A DNA stretch of 56,370 nt from an uncultured Collinsella sp. (GTDB lineage: Bacteria; Actinomycetota; Coriobacteriia; Coriobacteriales; Coriobacteriaceae), in assembly GCA_900754745.1 (NCBI GenBank), contig CAAEEB010000075.1, positions 1 through 56,370 of the forward strand. The letters run 5' to 3'. This document shows positions 1 through 8,969 of this stretch, piece by piece. Under the pieces are notes generated by a model that did not search any database, was not told where the DNA came from, and saw nothing but the letters and a program-made list of their open reading frames with translations. The number at the start of each line of letters is the position of its first letter. The first letter of the stretch is position 1. Both the position numbers and the translations under genes were made by a program.

Positions 1-361
1 GGCGCGGCGTGCCCGGAATGTTAAAGGCCATGTAGGCGGGGTGGAAGAGCTGCGGCATGATCTTGCAGCCGTACTCGTGGACGGCTGCGGCGAGCTTTTC
101 CCAGCCGGGGATAAACGTGTCGTCGTAGCAGCACATGTCACCCGGCAGATAGGTATAGGTGGGCTCGACCGTCACGACCTCGGTGATGATGAGGCCCACA
201 CCACCCTTGGCGCGGGCGCGGTAGTGGTCGACCAAGTCGTCGGTCACATAGCCATGATCGGCCAGGTTCGTGGATACCGGCGGCATAAAGACGCGGTTCT
301 TGACCTCGGTCGTACCGACCTTGATCGGGCTAAAGAGCATCGGGTAGGCGGATGACTCCAT
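1..361 (-). CDS. Old Yellow Enzyme family NADH:flavin oxidoreductase, N-terminal part (runs off left edge)
   Basis: Reading from 361 towards 1, an open frame of about 120 codons runs off the window without a stop. It begins MESSAYPMLFSPIKVG and continues with KNRVFMPP, then HYRARAKGGVGLIITE. This is the usual opening of the FMN-binding TIM barrel of Old Yellow Enzyme/2,4-dienoyl-CoA reductase-like proteins: the LFSP..G....NR motif, then the GG.GLI.TE beta strand. The family reduces activated C=C bonds with NAD(P)H and FMN; some members carry a C-terminal 4Fe-4S and FAD/NAD(P) half, which would lie outside the window. An AAAGGAAG ribosome site lies about 6 nt before the ATG. Its substrate cannot be told from this fragment. 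Confidence 0.8.
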   Translation of the reverse strand, partial: MESSAYPMLFSPIKVGTTEVKNRVFMPPVSTNLADHGYVTDDLVDHYRARAKGGVGLIITEVVTVEPTYTYLPGDMCCYDDTFIPGWEKLAAAVHEYGCKIMPQLFHPAYMAFNIPGTPR

Positions 362-467
362 ACAGGCTTCCTTTCGTTTAAGCCGCTCGGCGGCAGTTGC
401 TAACGTACTTATCGTATCAGTAACCGCGCAGCACCCGACCGCACGCGCTTCCCCAACTTCTGCTCGA

Positions 468-549
468 CCCACAAAAAGTTGCGGTGGAATACGGAGTAGA
501 TAAGGCCTTTGACAGCCAAAACAGTCCGTATTTCACCGCAACTGATGGG
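468..549. repeat. 82-bp palindromic repeat, copy 1 (between kdpC and the Old Yellow Enzyme gene)
   Basis: This 82-bp unit matches 8877-8958 at 80 of 82 positions. It holds an 18-bp inverted repeat, GTTGCGGTGGAATACGGA at 478-495 and its near complement at 525-542, with one mismatch in this copy. The loop of about 29 nt is also conserved (TAAGGCCTTTGACAGCC core), which a plain terminator would not need. With copy 2 it brackets the whole kdp locus. No T-tract follows in either direction. No other gene or site was seen in 362-606. Confidence 0.9.
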
Positions 550-606
550 CGGGGTGGAATTGAGGGCTCAGATAGTCAGTCACGCCCTCATCCGCCACTC
601 CCTCAC

Positions 607-1197
607 CTACAGCGCGCCGTCCAGCATAAGGTTCACCTTGAGCACGTTGACCGTGGGCTCGCCGAAGACGCCCAGGAATCGGCCTTTGGTGCACTGGGCG
701 ATGATCTCGCGCACCTCGCCTTTGCTCTTGCCCGTGGCCTTGGCAAGGCGCGGGACCTGGTACTCGGCGGCATCCGGAGAGATCTCCGGGTCGAGGCCGG
801 ACCCCGAACACGTCACCAGGTCGACGGGCACAGCGTCCATATCGGCATCGGGGTTAGCGGCGCGGATCTTCTCGACGCGCGCGTCCACAAGCTGTCGGTA
901 CTCCTCACTCGCCGGAGACAAATTGGACGGAGCGCCGTAGGCCATGGGTTCGCCGTCTTCGCCTTCGACAATTGACACGTTCTGGATGCGGCCCCACATA
1001 TGGCCCTCATCCTCGAAGTTCTGGCCGATGAGCTCGGAGCCCACAACCTTGCCGTCGACCTTGATGAGCGAACCGTTCGCCTGGTACGGAAACGCAAGCT
1101 GCGCGATGCCGGTCACGACGAGCGTATAGCCCAGGCCGCAGACAACGGTAAACAGCGCGAACACGCCCAGTGCGCGCGATGCAACACCTTTGAACAT
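607..1197 (-). CDS. kdpC: K+-transporting ATPase KdpC subunit
   Basis: About 196 residues, the usual KdpC length. One N-terminal membrane helix (roughly residues 8-30, ASRALGVFALFTVVCGLGYT) precedes a periplasm-facing domain with the family signatures QANGSLI, SELIGQNF, SNLSP and VPVDLVTCSGSGLDPEISP. KdpC stabilises the KdpFABC complex and helps couple ATP hydrolysis by KdpB to K+ movement through KdpA. A GTG four codons upstream is in frame, but the GGAGG site lies inside that stretch and about 5 nt before the ATG at 1197, so 1197 is chosen. It is the last gene of kdpFABC, 12 nt after kdpB. Confidence 0.96.
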   Translation of the reverse strand: MFKGVASRALGVFALFTVVCGLGYTLVVTGIAQLAFPYQANGSLIKVDGKVVGSELIGQNFEDEGHMWGRIQNVSIVEGEDGEPMAYGAPSNLSPASEEYRQLVDARVEKIRAANPDADMDAVPVDLVTCSGSGLDPEISPDAAEYQVPRLAKATGKSKGEVREIIAQCTKGRFLGVFGEPTVNVLKVNLMLDGAL

Positions 1198-1209
1198 ACA
1201 AACCTCCAC

Positions 1210-3264
1210 TTACATAATGCCGCAGAACGCGAGCAGCATGTCGATGAGCTTGATGAATACGAACGGGGCAACGATGCCGCCCAGACCCCACACGAGCAGG
1301 TTGTGGGTCAGCAGCTGTCCGGACGGTACCTCGCGGTACTTAACGCCCTTCAGCGCAGCCGGGATCAGCGCGACGATAACGAGCGCGTTATAGATGATGG
1401 CCGAAAGAACCGCGGACAGCGGGCTTGCCAGACCGAGGATGTTGAGCGCGCCAAGGCCCGGGTAGATCGGCGAGAACAGGGCCGGGATGATAGCGAAGTA
1501 CTTCGCCATGTCGTTGGCCACCGAGAAGGTCGTGAGCGAACCGCGGGTCATGAGCAGCTGCTTGCCGATACGCACGACCTCGATGAGCTTGGTAGGGCTG
1601 GAGTCGAGGTCGACCATGTTGCCGGCCTCCTTGGCAGCCTGGGTGCCCGTGTTCATGGCCACGGCGACGTCGGCCTGGGCCAGAGCGGGCGCGTCGTTGG
1701 TGCCGTCGCCGGTCATGGCGACCAGGTGCCCCTCACGCTGGAACTCGCGGATCTTCTCGAGCTTGCCTTCAGGGGTGGCCTCGGCCAGGAAGTCGTCAAC
1801 GCCGGCCTCGGCGGCGATTGCCGCGGCGGTGAGCGGGTTGTCGCCCGTCACCATTATGGTCTTGATACCCATGCGGCGCAGGTCGGCGAACTTCTCCTTA
1901 ACGCCGGACTTGATGATGTCCTTAAGGTACACAACGCCCAGCACGCGGCAGTTCTTGGTCACGACCAGCGGGGTGCCGCCGGCCTTGGCGATGCGCTCGA
2001 CGGCCTCGTCGCACTCCTGGGAGAACACGCCGCCGGCTGCCTCCACATAGGTGCGCACGGAATCGGCAGCGCCCTTGCGGATCTCATTGCCCTCGTAGTT
2101 CACACCGGACATGCGGGTCGCCGCGGTGAAGGGGATGAACTCCATACCCTTATCCTCGAGCGTGCGGCCGCGCAGGCCGAACTGCTCCTTGGCGAGCACG
2201 ACGATGGAACGGCCTTCGGGGGTCTCGTCGGCCAGCGAGGAAAGCTGGGCGGCATCGGCCAGCTCCGCGGGATCGATGCCGTCGACCGGGATGAACTCGG
2301 CGGCTTGGCGGTTACCTAGGGTGATGGTGCCGGTCTTGTCGAGCATGAGGATGTCGACGTCGCCGGCGGCCTCGATGGCACGGCCGGACATGGCCAGCAC
2401 GTTGGCCTCGTTCAGACGGCTCATGCCGGCGATGCCGATGGCGGAAAGAAGGGCGCCGATGGTAGTGGGAGCCAGGCACACGAGCAGCGCCACGAGCGTG
2501 GTCACGGCCGTGGGGTTGTCCATGCCGTTAAGGCCGACCGAGAAGCAGGAGTAACAATACAGGGCCAGCGTGACCAGGATAAAGACGATGGAGAGGGCCA
2601 CCAGGAAGATCTCCAGAGCGATCTCGTTAGGGGTCTTCTTGCGCGCGGCACCCTCGACCATCGCGATCATCTTGTCCAGGAAGCTCTGGCCGGGCTCACT
2701 GGAGATCTTGACGATGATCCAATCGGACAGCACCGTGGTACCGCCGGTAACGGCAGAGCGGTCGCCGCCGGCCTCGCGGACCACGGGGGCGGACTCGCCG
2801 GTGATGGCGGACTCGTCAACGGAGGCAGCGCCCTCGATGACGTCGCCATCGCCGGGAATCTGCTCGCCGGCGCGTACGATCACCAGGTCGCCGCGCGTAA
2901 GCTCGGTGCCGGGAACGACGGTGAAGTGTTCCTTGTCCTTAACGGACTCGATACGATGGGCCTCGACATCCTTCTTGGCCGCACGCAGGGAATCGGCCTG
3001 AGCCTTACCGCGGCCCTCGGCAAGCGCCTCGGCGAAGTTCGAGAACAGGTCGGTGAGCCACAGGATGACCGCGATGGCGACCACATAGTAGGTGGGCACA
3101 CCCGCGTCCTGCACACCGAAGATGGAAGCGACGGCCAGGACGGAGGTCATGACGGCGGAAAGCCACACCAGGAACATGACCGGGTTTTGAATCTGGACGC
3201 GAGGATCCAGTTTGGCAAACGAGTCGCGGACCGCGCGGCCCATCATGTCTTTTTGCATAGTCAT
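1210..3264 (-). CDS. kdpB: K+-transporting P-type ATPase KdpB subunit
   Basis: About 684 residues. It is the catalytic P-type ATPase subunit of the high-affinity K+ pump. Visible motifs are TGES (actuator loop), [12 protein letters not shown] with the phosphorylated Asp near residue 309 (E. coli Asp307), and [21 protein letters not shown] (hinge). The N-terminal helix pair starts [18 protein letters not shown]. The frame extends up to a TTG at 3288, but that stretch overlaps the end of kdpA and contains the AAAGGAGG ribosome site; the ATG at 3264 follows it by about 9 nt. A second ATG two codons later is possible. Translational coupling to kdpA is likely. Confidence 0.97.
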   Translation of the reverse strand: MTMQKDMMGRAVRDSFAKLDPRVQIQNPVMFLVWLSAVMTSVLAVASIFGVQDAGVPTYYVVAIAVILWLTDLFSNFAEALAEGRGKAQADSLRAAKKDVEAHRIESVKDKEHFTVVPGTELTRGDLVIVRAGEQIPGDGDVIEGAASVDESAITGESAPVVREAGGDRSAVTGGTTVLSDWIIVKISSEPGQSFLDKMIAMVEGAARKKTPNEIALEIFLVALSIVFILVTLALYCYSCFSVGLNGMDNPTAVTTLVALLVCLAPTTIGALLSAIGIAGMSRLNEANVLAMSGRAIEAAGDVDILMLDKTGTITLGNRQAAEFIPVDGIDPAELADAAQLSSLADETPEGRSIVVLAKEQFGLRGRTLEDKGMEFIPFTAATRMSGVNYEGNEIRKGAADSVRTYVEAAGGVFSQECDEAVERIAKAGGTPLVVTKNCRVLGVVYLKDIIKSGVKEKFADLRRMGIKTIMVTGDNPLTAAAIAAEAGVDDFLAEATPEGKLEKIREFQREGHLVAMTGDGTNDAPALAQADVAVAMNTGTQAAKEAGNMVDLDSSPTKLIEVVRIGKQLLMTRGSLTTFSVANDMAKYFAIIPALFSPIYPGLGALNILGLASPLSAVLSAIIYNALVIVALIPAALKGVKYREVPSGQLLTHNLLVWGLGGIVAPFVFIKLIDMLLAFCGIM

Positions 3265-3280
3265 AAATCTGCGCCCTCCT

Positions 3281-5104
3281 TTACGCAATCATCTGGAAGA
3301 ACTCGGCAACGGGGCCAAGCGCCAGGGCCGGGAAGAAGCTCAGGGCACCGATCAGCAGAACGATGAACACGAGCAGGAATACGAACATGCCGTTGGTGGT
3401 AGACAGGGTACCAGCGCTCTCGGCGACCTTACCCTTCTTGGCCAGCGAGCCGGCGATAGCCAGCGTACCGATGATGGGCATGAAGCGGGCGAACAGCATC
3501 TCGAGGCCGAGCATGACGTTAATCCAGGGAATGTTGCAGTTCATGCCTGCAAACGCCGAGCCGTTGTTGCCGCCGCATGAGGTGAAGGCATACAGCACCT
3601 CGGAGAAGCCGTGCGCGCCACCATTGTTGAGCTGGTCGGCAAGACTGGGCACCATGCAGGCGATGGCCGAGCACACCAGAATGGCAAACGGAGTTGCCAG
3701 GCACAGGACAACTGCCCAGCGCATCTCGCCCGGCTCGATCTTCTTGCCCAGGAACTCAGGCGTGCGGCCGACCATAAGGCCGGCGATAAACACCGTGAGG
3801 ATGGCGAAGCCGATCATGCCGTACAGGCCGCAGCCTACGCCGCCGAAGACGACCTCGCCCAGAGCCATCTGGAGCATCTGGACAAAACCGCCCAGCGGGG
3901 TGTAGGAGTCGTGCATGGAGTTAACCGAGCCGTTGGAAGCAGCCGTCGTGAAAGCGGACCAGGTGGAAGAGGAGGCGATACCGAAGCGGCTCTCCTTGCC
4001 CTCCATGTTGCCGCCGGCCTGGCCGTCGGTCATCTCGATATTGACCGCTCCGCCATCGGCCAGCTGCGGGGTTCCCGCATGCTCGTTGACGGCGATGATG
4101 CCGGTGAAGATCACCAACAGGATGAACATGGCGGCAAAGATAGCCTTGCCCTGCTTGGTGTTCTTGACGCCGATACCGAAGGTGAAGCAGCAGGCGGCCG
4201 GGATCAGCAGCAGGCTGGTCATCTCGATGATGTTGGTGAAGGCACTGGGGTTCTCATACGGATGGGCGGAGTTCACGCCGAAGAAGCCGCCGCCGTTGGT
4301 GCCGGACTGCTTGATGGCGACCTGAGGAGCCGCGGGGCCCTGGGGCAGGAACTGCTCGGTGACCACGCGCGCGCCCTCGACAACCTTGCCGTCGACCTTG
4401 ACCGTGTCGCCCTCGATCTGGGCGCCGTCGATGACGCTCCAGCCGCCGTCTGCATTAGGCTGAACAGCGACGGGTTCTACGAGCTCAGCCTTCTGAGCCG
4501 GCTGGAAGTTGGAGATGACGCCACCGGCAGCCAGGCAGATGCCGAACACGAGGTTCAGCGGGATGAGCACATACAGGACGGCGCGGGTGAGGTCGACCCA
4601 GAAGGAACCCAGACCCTGCTCCTTGACCTGACGGAAGCCGCGGATCAGCGCGAACATGACCGCGATACCGGTGCCAGCGGAAACGAAGTTCTGCACAGTG
4701 AGACCCATGAACTGCACAAGGTAGGACAGGGTGGTCTCACCGGAGTAGGACTGCCAGTTGGTGTTGGTTATGAAGGAAGCAGCCGTATTGAACGACAGGT
4801 CCCATGACACACCCGGCAGGTGCTGGGGATTGCCTGGCAAGAAGGACTGAAGCGCCTGGAGTGCCACAAGAGTCACGAGGCCGATCCCCGAAAAGACCAG
4901 CACGCTCGCCAGATAGCGCCTACACCCCATCTGTTCTGCCGCGTCGATGCGAAGCAGACGATAGACGCCACGCTCCACAGGAGCAATCACAGGCGACAGG
5001 AACGTATGCTCACCATCCATGATATGGGCCATGAACCGACCGAGCGGAACGGCCAGGACGACGAGTACGGCAAAGTACAAGATGTACTGAATCGCAGCGT
5101 CCAT
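3281..5104 (-). CDS. kdpA: K+-transporting ATPase KdpA subunit (K+ channel-like)
   Basis: About 607 residues with roughly ten membrane helices. It is the ion-selective subunit of KdpFABC, related to the SKT K+ transporters. The four pore-loop regions are visible: [10 protein letters not shown] (about residue 113), the segment around [24 protein letters not shown], and [13 protein letters not shown]. KdpF ends 3 nt upstream, and the GAGGAGTG ribosome site lies inside kdpF, so the two are probably translationally coupled. Length and motifs are normal; nothing suggests damage. Confidence 0.97.
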   Translation of the reverse strand: MDAAIQYILYFAVLVVLAVPLGRFMAHIMDGEHTFLSPVIAPVERGVYRLLRIDAAEQMGCRRYLASVLVFSGIGLVTLVALQALQSFLPGNPQHLPGVSWDLSFNTAASFITNTNWQSYSGETTLSYLVQFMGLTVQNFVSAGTGIAVMFALIRGFRQVKEQGLGSFWVDLTRAVLYVLIPLNLVFGICLAAGGVISNFQPAQKAELVEPVAVQPNADGGWSVIDGAQIEGDTVKVDGKVVEGARVVTEQFLPQGPAAPQVAIKQSGTNGGGFFGVNSAHPYENPSAFTNIIEMTSLLLIPAACCFTFGIGVKNTKQGKAIFAAMFILLVIFTGIIAVNEHAGTPQLADGGAVNIEMTDGQAGGNMEGKESRFGIASSSTWSAFTTAASNGSVNSMHDSYTPLGGFVQMLQMALGEVVFGGVGCGLYGMIGFAILTVFIAGLMVGRTPEFLGKKIEPGEMRWAVVLCLATPFAILVCSAIACMVPSLADQLNNGGAHGFSEVLYAFTSCGGNNGSAFAGMNCNIPWINVMLGLEMLFARFMPIIGTLAIAGSLAKKGKVAESAGTLSTTNGMFVFLLVFIVLLIGALSFFPALALGPVAEFFQMIA

Positions 5105-5107
5105 AGT

Positions 5108-5194
5108 TTACGAATCACTCCTCATCAGAATGTAGATGTAATAGATAAGAAGTCCAATGCAGACGACTCCGATGATGGGAATGAGGATGTCCAT
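5108..5194 (-). CDS. kdpF: KdpF small membrane peptide
   Basis: A 28-codon frame starts ATG at 5194 after a GAAAGGGGCGG ribosome site and ends TAA three bases before kdpA. The peptide begins MDILIPIIGVVCIGLLIYYI and ends in a short polar tail MRSDS, giving one membrane helix. E. coli KdpF is a 29-residue single-helix peptide at the same place, where it acts as a lipid-like stabiliser of the complex. Sequence identity in such a short peptide is weak evidence, so the call rests on position, length, topology and ribosome site together. Automatic gene callers will probably miss it. Confidence 0.85.
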   Translation of the reverse strand: MDILIPIIGVVCIGLLIYYIYILMRSDS

Positions 5195-5308
5195 TTACCG
5201 CCCCTTTCACACGCGGTCCGATGTCTCGGACGCCTGCCCTCGCAAGCGTCTGGGGACAGTAAACGCTTCTAGGGATTAAAGAGGCGTGAGGGCCGGGGCT
5301 CACGTCCT

Positions 5309-5327
5309 TAAGATGCCGTAAAGATGC
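5309..5327 (+). promoter_or_regulatory. Candidate KdpE-type tandem site upstream of kdpDE
   Basis: AAGATGC occurs at 5310-5316 and again at 5321-5327. The two are 11 bp apart, so they sit on one DNA face, as tandem half-sites of OmpR/PhoB-type response regulators do. A TATACT -10 candidate follows at 5361-5366 with no good -35, which fits an activated promoter. The site lies in the 244-bp gap between kdpF and kdpD. Assignment to KdpE is inference from position only. Confidence 0.35.
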
Positions 5328-5438
5328 AGGTAGAAAGCACTATTGCAGCTGCAGTGCGCCTATACTCGACCTCGCGAGCATACAGTGGCGTCCTCACCGC
5401 GTATGCACGCATGGGCAACACTTCAGAAAGGCTACGCT

Positions 5439-8174
5439 ATGCAGCGCGACGCATCGGACACTCGCGTCAATCCAGACCTCATCCTCAAGGCAATTGAGAA
5501 AGACGAGGTCGCCGATGACGCTCGAACCAGCCGGGGACACCTCAAGATTTTCTTTGGCTACGCTGCTGGCGCAGGCAAAACCTATGCGATGCTTCAAGCC
5601 GCCCACGCCGCCAAGCGGCGAGGTGTCGACGTCGTCGCGGGATACATCGAGCCGCACGAACGTCCGGCAACTGCCCATCTTGCACAAGGGCTTGAGAACG
5701 TGCCCTGTAAACTCATCGAGCACAACGGCATTGCGCTCAGCGAGTTCGATCTAGATGCGGCTATCGAACGCGCCCCTCAGCTCATCCTTGTCGACGAGCT
5801 CGCCCATACGAATGCGCCGGGGTCTCGCCACGACAAACGCTATCAAGACGTCGAGGAACTTCTACATGCGGGCATCGACGTCTATACGACCGTGAACGTT
5901 CAGCATATCGAGAGCCTAAACGACATGGTTGCATCCATCACCGGCGTTGTCGTGAGCGAACGAATCCCCGACCGTATCTTCGATGATGCCGACCAGGTCG
6001 AGCTCGTCGACATAGAGCCCGAAGACCTACTTGAGCGCCTTCGCGCCGGTCTCGTCTACCGTCCCGCACAAGCCGACCGAGCGCAACAGCATTTTTTTAC
6101 CGTCGAGAACCTCACCGCACTCCGAGAAATCGCGCTGCGCCGCTGCGCCGATCGCACCGGCCACCTCACAGACGCCGCACGCGTGCTGGGAAACCGTGAC
6201 TACTACACCAGGGAGCGTATCTTAGTCTGCGTCTCCCCGGCGCCGACCAATCCCCGCATCGTCCGTGCCGCCGCACGCATGGCGAAAGCGTTTCGCAGCG
6301 AGCTCGTCGCCCTGTTCGTAGAGAGCCCGCGCACGCAAGCCATGAGCGATGATGAGCGCGCCAAGCTTGCAGCCAATATCGCCCTAGCCGAGCAGCTCGG
6401 AGCACATATGGAAACCGTCTATGGCGACGACGTCGCGTTTCAGATCTCCGAGTTCGCGCGCCTGTCGGGTATTTCGAAGATCGTCATGGGACGCACGGGC
6501 GAGCACAGCAGCGTCCGTCAGGCCCTCTTTGGCCGCAAATCTCTCGTAGAACAGCTCATAGCATTCGCCCCGAACCTCGACATTTACATCATTCCAGACC
6601 AGTCGACTCCGCCCTCCCGGCCCAAAGGACGCCGGCATGCGCTCGCCCTGCAGCCGCCCAGCAGCCGAAACGTGCTTCGCACGCTGGCCCTCTCTCTTGT
6701 CGCCACGGCGATCGGCACGGCTTTCCGCCATCTGGGATTTGCCGATTCCAGCATCATATCCCTCTATATCCTCACGGCCCTGCTGACCGCCGTCACCACG
6801 ACGGGGCGTATCTGCACGATCGTATCGAGCGTGCTCTCTGTAGTGCTTTACAACTTCTGCTTCGTCACGCCTCTGTTTTCGCTCGCCAGCTACGACCGAA
6901 GCTATCTGGTCACGTTCGGCATCATGTTCGCTACCGCTATGGTCGCCGGCGAGTTAACTGCGCGCATCGCCGACAACGCCCGTACCTCCGCCGAGAACGC
7001 ATTCAAAACGCGTGTACTCCTCGAAACGAACCAGCTCTTGCAGCAAGCCCATAGCGCGGAGGAGTGCGCCCGCGTCGCCATGAACCAACTCGTCAAACTG
7101 CTAAAACTCGACGTGGTCTTCTACCCCGCCGAACACGGCACGCTCGGCAAGGCGCTCTATGAGTCCGCTGGCACCGAAAACCGATCCGCGTCGCTGCTCA
7201 CCGACTACGAGCGCGCCGTTGCAACCTGGACCTACACCAACAACAAGCGCGCGGGCGCAAGCACGCGGACCCTGCCTGAGGCGCGCTGTCTCTACCTCGC
7301 GGTTCGCACCGGCGACAAGGTATTCGGTGTCATCGGCATCGCCCTGGAGGGGCGCGAGATCGAAGCCTTCGAGCATTCGATCGTCCTATCTATCGTAGGT
7401 GAATGCGCCTTGGCGCTCGAAAGCGACCGGGCGGCGCAAGAGCGCGAAGAGGCTGCGGTCTTGGCGAAAAATGAGCAGCTGCGCGCCAATCTTTTGCGCT
7501 CCATCGGCCACGATTTGAGGACACCCCTCACGGCCATATCCGGATCTGCGGCAATCCTTCGGAAGAGCGACGAGAAGCTCAGCCTCGAACAACGCTGCGA
7601 TCTTGCCGATGCCATCTACGACGACTCCCTCTGGCTTATCGATACCGTGGAGAACCTCCTCGCCATCACACGCGTCGAGGACGGCACCATTCGCCTCAAC
7701 CTCACATCCGAGCTCATCGACGAGGTCATCGAGGCCGCCCTCAGCCATGTCGCCCAAGCATCGCATGGACGTGCCGTCACCATCGAGCACACTGACGACA
7801 TCCTGCTAGTACGCATCGACGTCCATCTCATCATGCAAGTGCTTACGAATCTCATCATGAACGCCTTCAAATACACGCCCGAGGACTCGACTGTCACCAT
7901 CAGCGCACGTCGCGAGGGCGCGTTCGTCGTGGTGGACGTCGCAGACGATGGGCCGGGTGTGGCAGACTGCGACAAGCCTCATATCTTTGAGCGCTTCTTC
8001 ACCTCAAGCAATACGCGGCCCGTGGATTCGCGTCGAAGCATCGGCCTTGGGCTGTCGCTCTGCCGCTCCATCGTGGAGGCGCATGGCGGCGTCATCGAAG
8101 TTCGCGACAACCACCCCCATGGGGCCGTCTTCCGTTTTACTCTGCCCGCCGAGGAGATCGAGATTCATGAATAA
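5439..8174 (+). CDS. kdpD: Osmosensitive K+ channel histidine kinase KdpD
   Basis: About 911 residues (E. coli 894). Domains in order: N-terminal KdpD ATP-binding domain with Walker A GYAAGAGKT at residues 40-48 and LVDELAHTNAPGSRH; a universal-stress-like domain to about residue 400; four close membrane helices (about 440-540); a GAF-like region (about 560-680); HisKA with IGHDLRTPLTAI, His near 691; and an HATPase domain with NAFKYTPED, VDVADDGPGVAD and GLGLSLCRSIVEAHGG. It senses low K+ and phosphorylates KdpE. An in-frame start 32 codons upstream lacks a ribosome site; the ATG at 5439 follows AGAAAGG, so it is preferred. It is divergent from kdpFABC and overlaps kdpE by 8 nt. Confidence 0.96.
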   Translation: MQRDASDTRVNPDLILKAIEKDEVADDARTSRGHLKIFFGYAAGAGKTYAMLQAAHAAKRRGVDVVAGYIEPHERPATAHLAQGLENVPCKLIEHNGIALSEFDLDAAIERAPQLILVDELAHTNAPGSRHDKRYQDVEELLHAGIDVYTTVNVQHIESLNDMVASITGVVVSERIPDRIFDDADQVELVDIEPEDLLERLRAGLVYRPAQADRAQQHFFTVENLTALREIALRRCADRTGHLTDAARVLGNRDYYTRERILVCVSPAPTNPRIVRAAARMAKAFRSELVALFVESPRTQAMSDDERAKLAANIALAEQLGAHMETVYGDDVAFQISEFARLSGISKIVMGRTGEHSSVRQALFGRKSLVEQLIAFAPNLDIYIIPDQSTPPSRPKGRRHALALQPPSSRNVLRTLALSLVATAIGTAFRHLGFADSSIISLYILTALLTAVTTTGRICTIVSSVLSVVLYNFCFVTPLFSLASYDRSYLVTFGIMFATAMVAGELTARIADNARTSAENAFKTRVLLETNQLLQQAHSAEECARVAMNQLVKLLKLDVVFYPAEHGTLGKALYESAGTENRSASLLTDYERAVATWTYTNNKRAGASTRTLPEARCLYLAVRTGDKVFGVIGIALEGREIEAFEHSIVLSIVGECALALESDRAAQEREEAAVLAKNEQLRANLLRSIGHDLRTPLTAISGSAAILRKSDEKLSLEQRCDLADAIYDDSLWLIDTVENLLAITRVEDGTIRLNLTSELIDEVIEAALSHVAQASHGRAVTIEHTDDILLVRIDVHLIMQVLTNLIMNAFKYTPEDSTVTISARREGAFVVVDVADDGPGVADCDKPHIFERFFTSSNTRPVDSRRSIGLGLSLCRSIVEAHGGVIEVRDNHPHGAVFRFTLPAEEIEIHE

Positions 8175-8871
8175 TGCCGCTAAGCCACGCATCCTCCTGG
8201 TCGAAGATGACCTGACCGTTCAAAACCTCGTTTCGACCGCGCTTGACCTCCACGGCTATATCGTGAGCAAGGCTTGCAACGGCCAGGCCGCCATCATGGA
8301 TGCGGTGTCGCACGGCCCCAGCCTCATCATGCTCGACCTCGGCCTTCCCGACATTGACGGTATCGAGGTCATCACGAAGATCCGAAGCTGGTCGGCAGTC
8401 CCCATTATCGTCATTTCGGCGCGCACCGAAGATTCCGACAAGATTGCAGCACTTGACGAGGGGGCAGACGACTACCTCACCAAGCCCTTTTCGGTGGATG
8501 AGTTGCTCGCGCGCGTCCGCGCGAATTTGAGGCGCTCCTCGATGGCGTCGAGCGAGTCGACAGAAGCGAGCACGTTCGACAACGGTCCGCTGCATATCGA
8601 CTACGCCGCAGGATACGCGACGAAAGACGGACGCGTGCTCTCGCTCACCCCAACCGAGTACAAATTGCTCGTCCTTCTGGCGAAAAACGTCGACAAGGTG
8701 CTCACCCACACCTTCATCACCCGCGAGATATGGGGCACGAGCTGGGACAGCGATCTGGCGAGCCTGCGCGTGTTCATGCGCACCCTGCGCAAGAAGATCG
8801 AGGCAGACCCCTCTCACCCCAAGATGATTCAGACGCACATGGGTGTCGGATACCGCATGCAGCGTCTCTAA
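8167..8871 (+). CDS. kdpE: KDP operon response regulator KdpE (OmpR family)
   Basis: About 234 residues. The receiver domain shows the acidic pocket VEDD (13-15), phosphoacceptor Asp57 in MLDLGLPD, the switch Ser/Thr region VISARTED and Lys106 in TKPFSVDELLARV. The C-terminal winged helix carries LTPTEYKLLVLLAKN and ends with VGYRMQRL, typical of OmpR/PhoB regulators. The ATG at 8167 lies inside the end of kdpD (8-nt overlap) with GAGGAG upstream, showing coupled translation. It should activate kdpFABC under K+ limitation. The gene runs directly into palindromic repeat copy 2, which covers its stop codon. Confidence 0.96.
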   Translation: MNNAAKPRILLVEDDLTVQNLVSTALDLHGYIVSKACNGQAAIMDAVSHGPSLIMLDLGLPDIDGIEVITKIRSWSAVPIIVISARTEDSDKIAALDEGADDYLTKPFSVDELLARVRANLRRSSMASSESTEASTFDNGPLHIDYAAGYATKDGRVLSLTPTEYKLLVLLAKNVDKVLTHTFITREIWGTSWDSDLASLRVFMRTLRKKIEADPSHPKMIQTHMGVGYRMQRL

Positions 8872-8969
8872 CCCATCCCACAAAAAGTTGCGGTGGAATA
8901 CGGATTAGATAAGGCCTTTGACAGCCAAAACAGTCCGTATTCCACCGCAACTGATGGGTGGGATGGGTT
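8870..8969. repeat. 82-bp palindromic repeat, copy 2, nested in a 100-bp hairpin between convergent genes
   Basis: The copy itself is 8877-8958. Its 18-bp arms at 8887-8904 and 8934-8951 pair perfectly. In this copy the flanks also pair: AACCCATCCCA at 8870-8880 with TGGGATGGGTT at 8959-8969. The whole hairpin spans about 100 bp and touches the stop codons of both kdpE (plus) and the GltD-like gene (minus). It is well placed to end transcription from both sides, but no T-tract is present. The copy at 468-549 differs at two positions. Confidence 0.9.

Noticed and set aside
1000..2319. Long plus-strand open frame of about 439 codons
   Set aside because: It lies antisense to kdpB, is rich in His/Arg/Glu in a pattern typical of high-GC antisense frames, and shows no domain. 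kdpB on the other strand is unmistakable.
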